Shown piece after piece: positions 54,500 through 62,813 of a stretch of 64,000 nt of DNA. This DNA is from Planctomycetaceae bacterium UBA6172 (GTDB lineage Bacteria > Planctomycetota > Planctomycetia > Pirellulales > Pirellulaceae), in the NCBI GenBank assembly GCA_002422955.1, contig DITY01000060.1:1-64000 (forward strand). The letters run 5' to 3'. The notes under the pieces were generated by a model, which saw only the letters and a list, made by a program, of their open reading frames with translations, did no database searches and was not told the origin of the DNA. The position numbers and the translations under genes are program-made. Every line of letters begins with the position of its first letter. The stretch's first letter is position 1.

Positions 54500-56974
54500 T
54501 CAGATCAACCCTGCCTTTTTGCGAAACCACCACTCGGCCGTCAGCAGCCCGAGGACCATGAAAAACCAGGGGACGGATTCCGCGAGCGGATAACGCCGCG
54601 TTTCGATCCGCCCATCGCTCAGCGGTGCGATCGCTCGCCAAACCCGTTCGGCGTCTTGCTCGTCAGCGTAAATGCCGCCTGAGGTTTCGGCTAACGAGCC
54701 GAGCAGGTCGACATCCTGCGACAGCCGTGCCGATTCACGGTCCGGGGGAGCCACGACCAACATCGACGTCCGTACGGCCGGCGATTCTTGATAGCCGGCC
54801 GCACGGACGGAAATCTCATAAATGCCCGCCGCGAGCGGACCCGTGCGGCCTTCGTAAATGCCGCGATCGCCATCGATCCCGCGGAGCAGCACCGTTTGTG
54901 TCGAGCCCGAATCGTCACGGACTACCGCTTCCACGATCACGTCCCCGACCGGTTTACCGCTCGCGTCCCGCAGCTGAGCGCGGACCGTTGCCGCCTCACC
55001 CGCCGTGTATTGGGGTGAGCCGACGGCGAGCGAAACGTACTGATCGCGGACCTCGAACGGCGGCTGCATGATCGCCTCCAATAACTGATTCCAGAACCGA
55101 TTATGGTAACGATCGGCGACCCGATATCGCCATCGCCAAGTCTGGTCGAATGCCAAGTAGACGACCTGACCACCGCCGAATCGCCGGGTCACCAAGGCCG
55201 GCTTCGGCCCTGACGAATCGTTCGGGATCGCATCCAGCCACACTTCGGCACCCGGCAAACCCTCCACGGAGCGGAGCTGGGTCGGCGGCTGCAACCCTTC
55301 CCAAGTCGAGGCCGCGGTCGCCGCTCCCCCCGTCAGCGCCGCGCCGCCGGGGGGTGTTTCGGCGGCCGCTCGATCGGTCGCCCGCGCGGCGCGTCCGCTC
55401 AGCGGCGCGGAGGTCTGGTCGTTGCCGTCCAGCCGCAGCGCCGCCTGCTCCGCACCGAGCGATGTTGGCCGCAGCCCCCGGATCCCGGTGAGCTGCGGTC
55501 CGTCGGAAAGCTTGGCCGGAAACAACGCGCCGGCAGGCGATGCCGCCAACGCAGCCAGGCCGTTGCGATCGCCGTCGACAAAGACGACCGCGCCCCCCTG
55601 GGCCGCGAAGTCCCGCAGTCGTTCCAGTTCCGCCGTCGAGAAGGCTTCAGGGCCGCAGTCGCCCCAGATGACCGCGTCGTAAGCGGCCATCGCCTGGGCG
55701 TCCGCTGGAAACGAGCCGACCGTTTTTTCACGAACGATCCGACCGGCCGAACTGCGGGATTCCGATATCACGGTCTCGACCTGCCAACTCGGGTCCCGGT
55801 CGAACAGGTTGAAGAGATAGCGAGTCTCCCACCGGCTGCGGGAATCGACGATCAGCAGGCGTCGCCGAGTCAGGTTGGCGGAGACGCGAAAATCGAGTTG
55901 ATCGTTCGCCGAGTCGTGCTGGCCCACGATCGGATCGATCGACACCCGCAGCGGCAGAGTCAATCGCGACCGCTCGACCGCGGTCTCGGAGGCGGTCGAG
56001 CCCAGGCGGGCAATTAGAGGCGCAACCGCGAAATCGAAGGGCACGCGGCGCTGCGCCACTTGCTCACTGGTCAGCGTCTGCTGCCAAACCGTCTGATCGC
56101 CCATCGCGATCCGCAAGCGAATCGGCTCCCCTTCCCCCGCCAAGTCCTTGAAGATCACTTGGCCGCCGACCCGCCCTCCCGCCGAGACGCTCGCGGGGAC
56201 GTTGACACCGAGGATCGCCACATCTTTCGGCTCCTGGGGAGACCCCAATCCGATCGCATGAGCCGGGACCCGCGCGTCGCCCAGCCGCCGCGACCAGGAT
56301 TCCGGAGGCGAGCCCGAATTGTGTTGGCCGTCGGTCAACAGCAGCACCGCGCCGCGCGGTCCCGCCTCCGCCGCAACGTCCCGCAGCACCCGGGCGGCGA
56401 TCGGGTCGCCCAAATTCGTAAACCCTCCTGCCGCCAACGTCGCGGCCTGCCCGGCCTCAGCGGCGGCCGTTCGGCCACGGAAATCACTTGGGCGGATCGA
56501 TTCGGGCAACGGCAGATCCGAACGAGAATCCCAGACCAGGCGCGCATCGTCCTCCATCAGCAGATGGACCATGACATGGTGCGTCTGTTGAACCGAGGCG
56601 AGCCAACCCCCTCGGCCGCGGTCACCCGCGAGCAATTTCCAGGCGCGGTCCAATCGGGGCGCGGCATCGGTGGCCGGCGTGGCGGCCTCGCCGTCGGGAC
56701 GATCGGTGGCCAGCATGCTGCCGCTGGCGTCGACGAAGACGTCGATCCGAGGGATCGTGCCGGTCACCTTCTGGAATCGTAGCACCGGTCCGGCGAGCAT
56801 CAGCAGTGCGAGCATGATCGCCGCGGCGCGGAGCAGCGGCAGCAACCACGACCAGGGGGATGCCAACCGCTTGGTTTCGCGACGATAAAACCAGGCGACG
56901 GCCACAGCCAAACCCAGGCCTAGGGCCAGCGCGGCGGCGATCGATAATTCACCTTGGGACTGAAGTCGCATCAT
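54500..56974 (-). CDS. VWA-domain membrane protein with glutamine-amidotransferase-like domain
   Basis: 824 residues. Two N-terminal helices (about 11-29 and 44-64) are followed by a von Willebrand A domain with MIDAS start FVDASGSM (Asp82, Ser84, Ser86) and AVLLLTDGQHNSG. A class-I glutamine-amidotransferase-like segment (DAVIWGDCGPEAF, GGAVVFVDGDRNG) lies at about 410-590. A C-terminal helix (PWFFMVLGLLTAEWWF) completes it. It resembles the BatA/CHP family. First gene of the operon ending at 46949. No MoxR or DUF58 gene is adjacent, unlike the usual cluster. Confidence 0.87.
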   Translation of the reverse strand: MMRLQSQGELSIAAALALGLGLAVAVAWFYRRETKRLASPWSWLLPLLRAAAIMLALLMLAGPVLRFQKVTGTIPRIDVFVDASGSMLATDRPDGEAATPATDAAPRLDRAWKLLAGDRGRGGWLASVQQTHHVMVHLLMEDDARLVWDSRSDLPLPESIRPSDFRGRTAAAEAGQAATLAAGGFTNLGDPIAARVLRDVAAEAGPRGAVLLLTDGQHNSGSPPESWSRRLGDARVPAHAIGLGSPQEPKDVAILGVNVPASVSAGGRVGGQVIFKDLAGEGEPIRLRIAMGDQTVWQQTLTSEQVAQRRVPFDFAVAPLIARLGSTASETAVERSRLTLPLRVSIDPIVGQHDSANDQLDFRVSANLTRRRLLIVDSRSRWETRYLFNLFDRDPSWQVETVISESRSSAGRIVREKTVGSFPADAQAMAAYDAVIWGDCGPEAFSTAELERLRDFAAQGGAVVFVDGDRNGLAALAASPAGALFPAKLSDGPQLTGIRGLRPTSLGAEQAALRLDGNDQTSAPLSGRAARATDRAAAETPPGGAALTGGAATAASTWEGLQPPTQLRSVEGLPGAEVWLDAIPNDSSGPKPALVTRRFGGGQVVYLAFDQTWRWRYRVADRYHNRFWNQLLEAIMQPPFEVRDQYVSLAVGSPQYTAGEAATVRAQLRDASGKPVGDVIVEAVVRDDSGSTQTVLLRGIDGDRGIYEGRTGPLAAGIYEISVRAAGYQESPAVRTSMLVVAPPDRESARLSQDVDLLGSLAETSGGIYADEQDAERVWRAIAPLSDGRIETRRYPLAESVPWFFMVLGLLTAEWWFRKKAGLI

Positions 56975-57151
56975 CCGCTGCTAGGAGACAAGGAGTTGGG
57001 GAGTGGGTGCCTGGGCCGAAGGGTTTTTAACAATCGTACTCAAGATGACGTTCCGGCTGTGACGATCAAGCGCAAGTGAATCGATTACGTCGACCAAGCC
57101 GACTTGGCCGTCTCCGGACGGTGAAGCTGGCACAAACGCGAGGGTGATGCC

Positions 57152-58180
57152 GTGTTATTGCGAAATTGGACCCGGTCCGTCAGCATTCCCGTACTGATTG
57201 CCTCGGTCGGGGTGCTCGCCTCGCCGTTGCCCGTTGCGGCTCAGCGGCCCGTCGTTCCTGGCACCGGGACGGAAATCGTTGGCGTCGCCGATGACTTTGA
57301 GGACCCCAACTGGCTCTATATCCCCAATAATCCTAAAAGCACCGAGGATATCGATGACAATCAGCGGTCTCCGATGGGGAAGACCAATAACGGCCGGTGG
57401 TATGAAGGGATCAAACGGGGCCATCCCGACGTTGTCAAACGCGTTGACACCCCACCGGGCGGCCTGGTGGGTAGCCGCGGCGCGCTGCTGATGCGGTCCC
57501 GCGATACGGGGATACCCGGACGTCCGAGCGGAAAGATGCACCAGGACGATTTCGTTTGCAACGTTCAGTATCGGCTCAAGCGATCGATCCAAATCTCCGA
57601 GGTTCCCAGCGTCACGACGCGCGTCTTCCTGCCACCGGTCGCCGAGTGGGAACCGCGGAGCGGTCCGCACTTTGGCTTTCGACTAGCGCTCGAGACGACC
57701 GCCATGATCGAGCAGCGGCTCGGCAATACCCCGCTGAAGCGAACGTCCAAGGGGAATGAAGTGTATTGGCCGGGAATGTTCGTCGAGTTCGAGAGCAAAG
57801 CCCAGTCAGGCGAGGAGCACGACTACGCCTACCTGAGGATTCGTGGGAATAGCCAAGGCGTCGATTTTCGCGGACCTCAAATCACTCAAACCGGCTGGTG
57901 GACCTTGGGCATGTCGGTGACCCCGGACGGGATGGTGCATTACTATGCCGCGCCAGGGGTGGATGAACTGACCGAAGATTCCTACATCACCAGCCAATTC
58001 CCCTACAGTTATCGCGCCGAGCGTTTCCGCACCTTCTTTTACAACATCTGCAGCGCCGACAACGGCAGTCAGTGGAGCACCACCTTCATCGCGGACGACC
58101 CCAAGGTGTATATCCTACGTCCGTCCGCCGGAAGTCAGATGGCAGAGCAGCCCAAGGCCGCGGCAAGGGTGCGTCGATAA
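57152..58180 (+). CDS. Secreted planctomycete protein of unknown function
   Basis: 342 residues from a GTG at 57152. The signal peptide (VSIPVLIASVGVLASPLPVAAQ) is clear. The mature part is beta-rich with many aromatic residues (DPNWLYIPNNP, VYWPGMFVEFES, WWTLGMSVTPDGMVHYYAAPG), as in a carbohydrate-binding or laminin-like sandwich. I do not recognise a named family. It is divergent from the VWA operon. Confidence 0.78.
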   Translation: MLLRNWTRSVSIPVLIASVGVLASPLPVAAQRPVVPGTGTEIVGVADDFEDPNWLYIPNNPKSTEDIDDNQRSPMGKTNNGRWYEGIKRGHPDVVKRVDTPPGGLVGSRGALLMRSRDTGIPGRPSGKMHQDDFVCNVQYRLKRSIQISEVPSVTTRVFLPPVAEWEPRSGPHFGFRLALETTAMIEQRLGNTPLKRTSKGNEVYWPGMFVEFESKAQSGEEHDYAYLRIRGNSQGVDFRGPQITQTGWWTLGMSVTPDGMVHYYAAPGVDELTEDSYITSQFPYSYRAERFRTFFYNICSADNGSQWSTTFIADDPKVYILRPSAGSQMAEQPKAAARVRR

Positions 58181-58259
58181 GCGTGCCGGCAATCCGTCTG
58201 TTGGCGAGCGTTCCGACTCTCGTCCCTCGCTAGCCGGCGCCCTCGTCGGCCGGGAGTGC

Positions 58260-59816
58260 TCACCAGTGATAAGCGGAGAGCAACGCCTCGAGTTCACGCA
58301 GCACTTCCGGATGCGCCGCGGCGACGTTCTTCGTTTCCGCCGGGTCGAGTTCGTAGTCGAACAGTTCGATCGCGGGTGGGGCGCCTCCACGACCTCCGGT
58401 CCGGATCAATCGCCAACGGTCGGTCCGAAGTGACCTTGAGCCGTTTCCCCAGAAGCCGCAGGCCGGTTTCGCCGTGGGCGCGGCAGGCTCTTCCAGATAC
58501 CGTCTCAAACTGTGGCCGGTCAAGGCTGGCGGCGAAGTGAGTCCGCAGTAATCGGTGAGGGTCGGAAACAGGTCGACCGTCTCGACGATGGCCTCACAGC
58601 GGACGCCAGTCGGCGGCGTTTCGCCGGAGCCCGTCGGCTGCGGGATTCGGATCAGCAGCGGGCTTCGGAGGGCTTCCTCATACAAGCAATGCTTGCCCCA
58701 GATCGCATGCTCGCCGAGCAGAAAGCCGTGATCGCCCCAAATCACGACCAGGGTTTCATGATTCGGGTCGAGCCGATCGAGCGATTCCAGCAACCTTCCC
58801 AGTTGGTGGTCCATGTAGCTGACCGCTGCCGCGTAGGCGCGCCGCAACTCCTGGGCATACGCCGGATCCGTATCGGGGTCGCGGCCCTGGTGACCATAGT
58901 TGCCGCGAAACTCGCCGCTGGCGTGCCAGCCCGACGGCCAGGTGGGCCGCGCCGCGTTGGCGGGCGGGGCGAAGTTCGCCGAGTCGTGGCGGTCGAACCA
59001 AGCTTGGGGCGCGGCGAAAGGCAGGTGCGGCTTGAAAAATCCGACCGCGAAAAACCAAGGTGTTGCGGAAGCTTGCAGCGTCGCTAACTTCTCGATCGCG
59101 GCGTCAGCGACCCACGCGTCCGGGTACAGGGAGTCGGGACCCGCGGTCGATTCCAACGCCGGGGATTGCCCCGGACGCCTGGCCCGCCCCGCGGAAAATC
59201 CGTGCATCATCGCCTTCGCATCCCGCCATGGCCCCCGAGGGATTCCGGCGCTGTCCCACGCGCCCGGCAACTCTTCGGGGGACGCCGCCCAATTCTCGCC
59301 CGTCAGGTTGCCGGGGTAATGGGTCACTTTGCCCAACGAGTGGGTCTGATAACCGTGCCCGCGAAACCAGGCCGGTAGGCTTTCATCGGCCCAATTCGCT
59401 TGGGTTTTTAAAATCGCATCGTTGCTCAGATGCGCCGCAACCTCGGGATAGCGGCCCCGCATCAGCGCCGCCCGCGATGCGCCACACGTCGGGACTTGGA
59501 CGTAATGCCGGGCGAAACTGACCGCGGAAGCCGCGAAACGATCGATCGCCGGAGTCTGCGCGACCCCATCGCCGAGATGCCCGAGTTGGCCGCGGAGGTC
59601 ATCGACGCAGATCAGCAGCACGTTGGGACGCGGCTTGGCTGAGGCGGGAGTCCTGGGACGCTCTTCCGCCCCGGCCCTGATCGCCGACAACGTACACGCC
59701 ATCGCGGCCACGAGCAGGACGAGAGGGAGACTTACCGGCCCCCCGCAGTTCCCGCTCGGTTGACGCCCCAGCTGTCTGGCGTTGGCGAGGGGCGAGGGAA
59801 ACCGACATCGCGACAT
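58260..59816 (-). CDS. Sulfatase (iduronate-2-sulfatase-like) with C-x-A-S-R motif
   Basis: 518 residues. A hydrophobic leader (SLPLVLLVAAMACTLSA) precedes RPNVLLICVDDLRGQLG, the metal-binding opening of sulfatases. The formylglycine motif is Cys111-Gly-Ala-Ser-Arg115, the C-x-A-x-R variant of the usual C-x-P-x-R. Further on are YQTHSLGKVTHYPG and VIWGDHGFLLGEHAIWGK, typical of iduronate-2-sulfatase-like enzymes. It should remove sulfate from algal or animal polysaccharides. The ATG at 59816 is preferred to earlier codons. It is convergent with the secreted protein at 57152. Confidence 0.9.
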   Translation of the reverse strand: MSRCRFPSPLANARQLGRQPSGNCGGPVSLPLVLLVAAMACTLSAIRAGAEERPRTPASAKPRPNVLLICVDDLRGQLGHLGDGVAQTPAIDRFAASAVSFARHYVQVPTCGASRAALMRGRYPEVAAHLSNDAILKTQANWADESLPAWFRGHGYQTHSLGKVTHYPGNLTGENWAASPEELPGAWDSAGIPRGPWRDAKAMMHGFSAGRARRPGQSPALESTAGPDSLYPDAWVADAAIEKLATLQASATPWFFAVGFFKPHLPFAAPQAWFDRHDSANFAPPANAARPTWPSGWHASGEFRGNYGHQGRDPDTDPAYAQELRRAYAAAVSYMDHQLGRLLESLDRLDPNHETLVVIWGDHGFLLGEHAIWGKHCLYEEALRSPLLIRIPQPTGSGETPPTGVRCEAIVETVDLFPTLTDYCGLTSPPALTGHSLRRYLEEPAAPTAKPACGFWGNGSRSLRTDRWRLIRTGGRGGAPPAIELFDYELDPAETKNVAAAHPEVLRELEALLSAYHW

Positions 59817-60083
59817 GGGGAACGCCTGGGGCTGGGGGCGAGGATCAGGCAACTCGCGGCGGGGGCAACCGGAAACGGGGCCGAGTCGAGAAGCAGAGGA
59901 CGAAACGACCGATAAACGAGAAATTCGCAGCATCTCGGCCGACAATGGGTTGCAACGGTCGGAGAAAGTATACTATGAGCGACGGGTTGGGGGTGCCGAT
60001 CCCCACGCGGCAGACGGACCCGATGAGGTTGGCGGATTCGGGCCGGCGTATTTCTTCAAACGCTGAGAAAATTTCGAAAGAAC

Positions 60084-60455
60084 ATGAGTGACGTATCGAG
60101 TAATTCGCTGTCCGCGGCGGTGAGTCAGATTGACGGCCAGCTGGCTCACCTGTGGATGGTCCGGACCTTCATCAAGCATAGCGACGAAGCTCAGGATGAT
60201 GAGGATCTGCGGGACATCGCCCGCGAGCTCTATGATTTCGTATTGGCGTTGGCCCCCGCCAAACTGGCCGAGGACGATGAGGCTTACATCAAGATGGCTC
60301 GGAAAAAGTTTCCCAAGGTTCGCAAGGCGACCGAGCTGTTCAACGAGATTCAGGCCGAGGTGAGTTCCCACACCAACTTCGAAATGGCCGGCAAGTCGCT
60401 GCAATTGATCGTCGAGCGGGTCGATCAAATCCTGCAATCGCTTCCCGCCAGCTGA
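60084..60455 (+). CDS. Small acidic helical protein, uncharacterised
   Basis: 123 residues, no signal or membrane segment. Almost wholly helical and acidic (HSDEAQDDEDLRDIARELYD, LAEDDEAYIKMARKKFPKV). No family recognised. It ends just before a strong hairpin and converges with the DUF1559 gene. The complete frame and normal codon use support a real gene. Confidence 0.75.
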   Translation: MSDVSSNSLSAAVSQIDGQLAHLWMVRTFIKHSDEAQDDEDLRDIARELYDFVLALAPAKLAEDDEAYIKMARKKFPKVRKATELFNEIQAEVSSHTNFEMAGKSLQLIVERVDQILQSLPAS

Positions 60456-60457
60456 TC

Positions 60458-60479
60458 GTCCTCGCCCTGGGGCGAGGAC
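60458..60479. terminator. 10-bp perfect hairpin between convergent genes
   Basis: GTCCTCGCCC and GGGCGAGGAC, two-base nominal loop, three bases after the stop of the small acidic protein. It lies between convergent genes and may serve both strands. No strong T-run. Confidence 0.6.
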
Positions 60480-60510
60480 TTGAGCCGGTCAAGGAAGCGT
60501 CAGGTCGGGC

Positions 60511-61557
60511 CTAGAAATCACCGACCACTTCGCCACCGGCCCTCGTGCCGAGCGCGCGATAGACTTTTAGCTCGATCGATTCGGTCAAGCCACGGACCGA
60601 TCCGTCCATCATCGCGGCTTGGACCAGCCCGGGATGATAGCTGCGTGAAGTAATCACACCCCGGGTCGCTTCGGTCAGGCTTCTCCCCTCGCGGCTGCTC
60701 GATACGTCGATGTCGAAGGTTTGCCCGCCGACGACGTGAGGCACCACGGTGTTGGGGGTGAAGGTCGTGGTGAAGCCGTTGTGAATGGCGCGTCCGCAAA
60801 CCCATTCGGTGTGGCCATTGGTCGCCGACCAATCGCCCCCCTGGACATTGGCCGAGACGTCGGCTGGAAATACCGGCTCGTCGGACGGAAGTACCGCGTC
60901 ATGAAAACGCGGCGTGTAGGCCTTGACCTCGCAGATCCCGACCGTGTTGCTCAGGCCATCCACGAATCCGGCGGTCCCGATGCGGCCGTTGGGCGCGAAG
61001 GCGGCCCCGCCATCAACTCGATTGGTCGGATTGTAAATCAGGTAGCGGCCGACGCTCATCGCGTAATTGAGCGGGTAGTGTTGCGGCACATGGGTCGCCG
61101 TATCCAGGCGGGCTTGGTCCTTGATTTCGCTCGGGCACATCAGCACCGGGACGCGGGTCGCCGCGATGCCGAAGGGGGGAAACAGGGTGCGATTCCCAGC
61201 CGCGTGATAACCGATCGAAAAGTCGATCAGGTTGTAGGTGTTGGCCCCTTCGACGTAGGGCAACAAAAACGATTGCCCCGACCAAGGCTGACCCGCCGAC
61301 ATGCCGACCGCGACGGACGAGGGGGGGAAAATTCGATGGACGGACTCGTAATTGTGCAGCGCCAAGCCGAGCTGCTTGAGATTGTTTTGGCAACTCATTC
61401 TCCGGGCCGCTTCGCGGGCGGCCTGGACCGCGGGCAGAAGCAAGCCGACCATCACGCCAATGATGGCGATGACAACGAGCAATTCGACGAGCGTGAAGCC
61501 CCGTGTTGGCTTCCCAAACTGCCGCTGCGAATGGATGACATGGCGGACCGAACCCAT
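60511..61557 (-). CDS. DUF1559 prepilin-like protein
   Basis: 348 residues. A type-IV prepilin cleavage site ([18 protein letters not shown]) begins about residue 19, followed by the DUF1559 domain ([23 protein letters not shown], later [15 protein letters not shown]). These proteins are processed by prepilin peptidase and are thought to form pseudopilus-like surface structures; they are numerous in planctomycetes. GGGAGGG upstream supports the ATG at 61557. A promoter overlapped by a Fur-like palindrome lies about 175-225 bases upstream, so this copy may be metal-regulated. Confidence 0.93.
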   Translation of the reverse strand: MGSVRHVIHSQRQFGKPTRGFTLVELLVVIAIIGVMVGLLLPAVQAAREAARRMSCQNNLKQLGLALHNYESVHRIFPPSSVAVGMSAGQPWSGQSFLLPYVEGANTYNLIDFSIGYHAAGNRTLFPPFGIAATRVPVLMCPSEIKDQARLDTATHVPQHYPLNYAMSVGRYLIYNPTNRVDGGAAFAPNGRIGTAGFVDGLSNTVGICEVKAYTPRFHDAVLPSDEPVFPADVSANVQGGDWSATNGHTEWVCGRAIHNGFTTTFTPNTVVPHVVGGQTFDIDVSSSREGRSLTEATRGVITSRSYHPGLVQAAMMDGSVRGLTESIELKVYRALGTRAGGEVVGDF

Positions 61558-61732
61558 AACCAACCCTCCCGTGAACCGAGATGTGAACCAAGAGATGCCG
61601 TACCCCCCGCGGAGGGCGCTCGTCGGAACGTGGCTGGCTGGACCCGACCTTCTGGCGGCAGGAGGCTCCCTAGGTAACGGGGACCCTGCGGGCGGCGGGT
61701 GTGGCTGGCTGGCTGCTTCAGAGCCGAGTCTG

Positions 61733-61755
61733 CTAATGAGACTCAGTCTCATTAG
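61733..61755. promoter_or_regulatory. 23-bp perfect palindrome, Fur-family operator candidate
   Basis: CTAATGAGACT, one central base, AGTCTCATTAG. The core has the 7-1-7 form TGAGACT-C-AGTCTCA, matching the classic Fur box (TGATAAT-N-ATTATCA) at five of seven positions in each half. It overlaps the -10 element and predicted start of the DUF1559 promoter, where a repressor would block transcription. No T-run, so it is not a terminator. Confidence 0.65.
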
Positions 61756-61781
61756 TTTATCGCCCGGTTTGCGGCCGTCAA
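61754..61781 (-). promoter_or_regulatory. Sigma-70-like promoter of the DUF1559 gene
   Basis: On the minus strand, TTGACG (61781-61776), a 16-base spacer, then TAAACT (61759-61754). The start would fall near 61747, inside the palindrome, leaving a leader of about 190 bases. Confidence 0.5.
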
Positions 61782-62142
61782 TCGTCGATTCCCCAATCAT
61801 TGGGAAAGAGCCTCCGACCCGTAAGTCGGGTCGATTTGCGGTGAATTATCGGACGAAGCGTCAAACTCGGACCGAGAGCCACGTTTTTCTCCAGCAACTC
61901 AGCGAGTTCCCGTAACTTCCCTCGCTTGCCGGAATTACATTCTTCGAGATTCGCGACGATTTCCCCCCGGACTCGGAACCAAAATCCCGTTCGACGCGTA
62001 TCCACCTGTGAACCCGATTCCCGCTCGAACGGTTGACCCGCGGCGGCAAACGGTTCTTGGCCTTTCCGTCGCAGCGCTCGCCGCGTGCGGTTGAAATCGG
62101 GGGCTCGTTCGTGAGTGTTGTCAACATCAAGTGAGGTGAACT

Positions 62143-62547
62143 ATGGCTCGACAAGAAACGATCGAAAAGCTTCTCGGCATGTTGCTCCGCCGTCGCGATT
62201 CGCTCGCCCGGTCGATTAAGGGTGATATCAAGCTCCTGTTCGAATACCACGGGGAGACGTCGGGCGACGTTCTCGATGCGGCCGCCGATACCGTCCAGGA
62301 CGAAATGAACAGTCGCCTGCTGGAGGTGGAGAGCGACGAGCTACGGGCGATCGATGCGGCGATCGATCGGATCAAGGACGGCTCCTACGGAACGTGCCAA
62401 GATTGTGGCAAGCCGATTCCGCTCAAACGCCTCCAGGCCGTGCCTTACGTGGTGGATTGCGTCGGTTGCCGCCGGCTCGCGGAACAGCGGAGCGAGTCCA
62501 AGGCTTCGGGTTGGAGCAGCTCGGTCGCCTATTACGGATCGGACTGA
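62143..62547 (+). CDS. DksA/TraR-family zinc-finger protein
   Basis: 134 residues. A helical N-terminus (1-75) leads into the zinc finger Cys85-x2-Cys88 ... Cys106-x2-Cys109 (GTCQDCGKPIPLKRLQAVPY), as in DksA. The coiled-coil tip reads DAAADTVQDEMN, acidic as in DksA but not identical. DksA-type proteins bind the secondary channel of RNA polymerase and help the ppGpp response. GAGGTGAACT precedes the ATG. Planctomycetes carry several such proteins, so I give no gene symbol. Confidence 0.9.
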   Translation: MARQETIEKLLGMLLRRRDSLARSIKGDIKLLFEYHGETSGDVLDAAADTVQDEMNSRLLEVESDELRAIDAAIDRIKDGSYGTCQDCGKPIPLKRLQAVPYVVDCVGCRRLAEQRSESKASGWSSSVAYYGSD

Positions 62548-62583
62548 GTCGGACGGCTCAGGGGCCAGACCCACGCGGGGCGG

Positions 62584-62802
62584 ATGCCGAAACGACTTTG
62601 GCGACGGGGAGTGATTCCTGTCGCCCTTTTCATTGTGGTCCTACCGGTTGCTCTCGAGGTGACGCGGAATCGCATTGAAACGACCGGCCAGGTCGAGCGG
62701 CTTATCGCGGCTACGCCCGGCGAGGGGTCGGCGAGCAATTTTCTTGCCCTCTCCCAGCCGATCGTTACCTTGCAATCGGCTTCCCTCCGAACCTCCCACT
62801 GA
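62584..62802 (+). CDS. Possible small membrane peptide (72 residues)
   Basis: The frame opens with basic residues and one hydrophobic helix (GVIPVALFIVVLPVALEV), then a polar tail. It lies between the DksA-type gene and the protease on the same strand. No family and no clear ribosome-binding site; it could be spurious. Confidence 0.3.
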   Translation: MPKRLWRRGVIPVALFIVVLPVALEVTRNRIETTGQVERLIAATPGEGSASNFLALSQPIVTLQSASLRTSH

Positions 62803-62813
62803 AGTCCGTGTCG

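Larger units (their letters stand above)
61558..62142. other. Divergent control region between DUF1559 and the DksA-type gene
   Basis: 585 bases. It contains the promoter and palindrome described separately. The part from 61800 to 62142 lies upstream of the DksA-like gene; GAGGTGAACT at its end is that gene's ribosome-binding site. I see no further gene. Confidence 0.5.
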
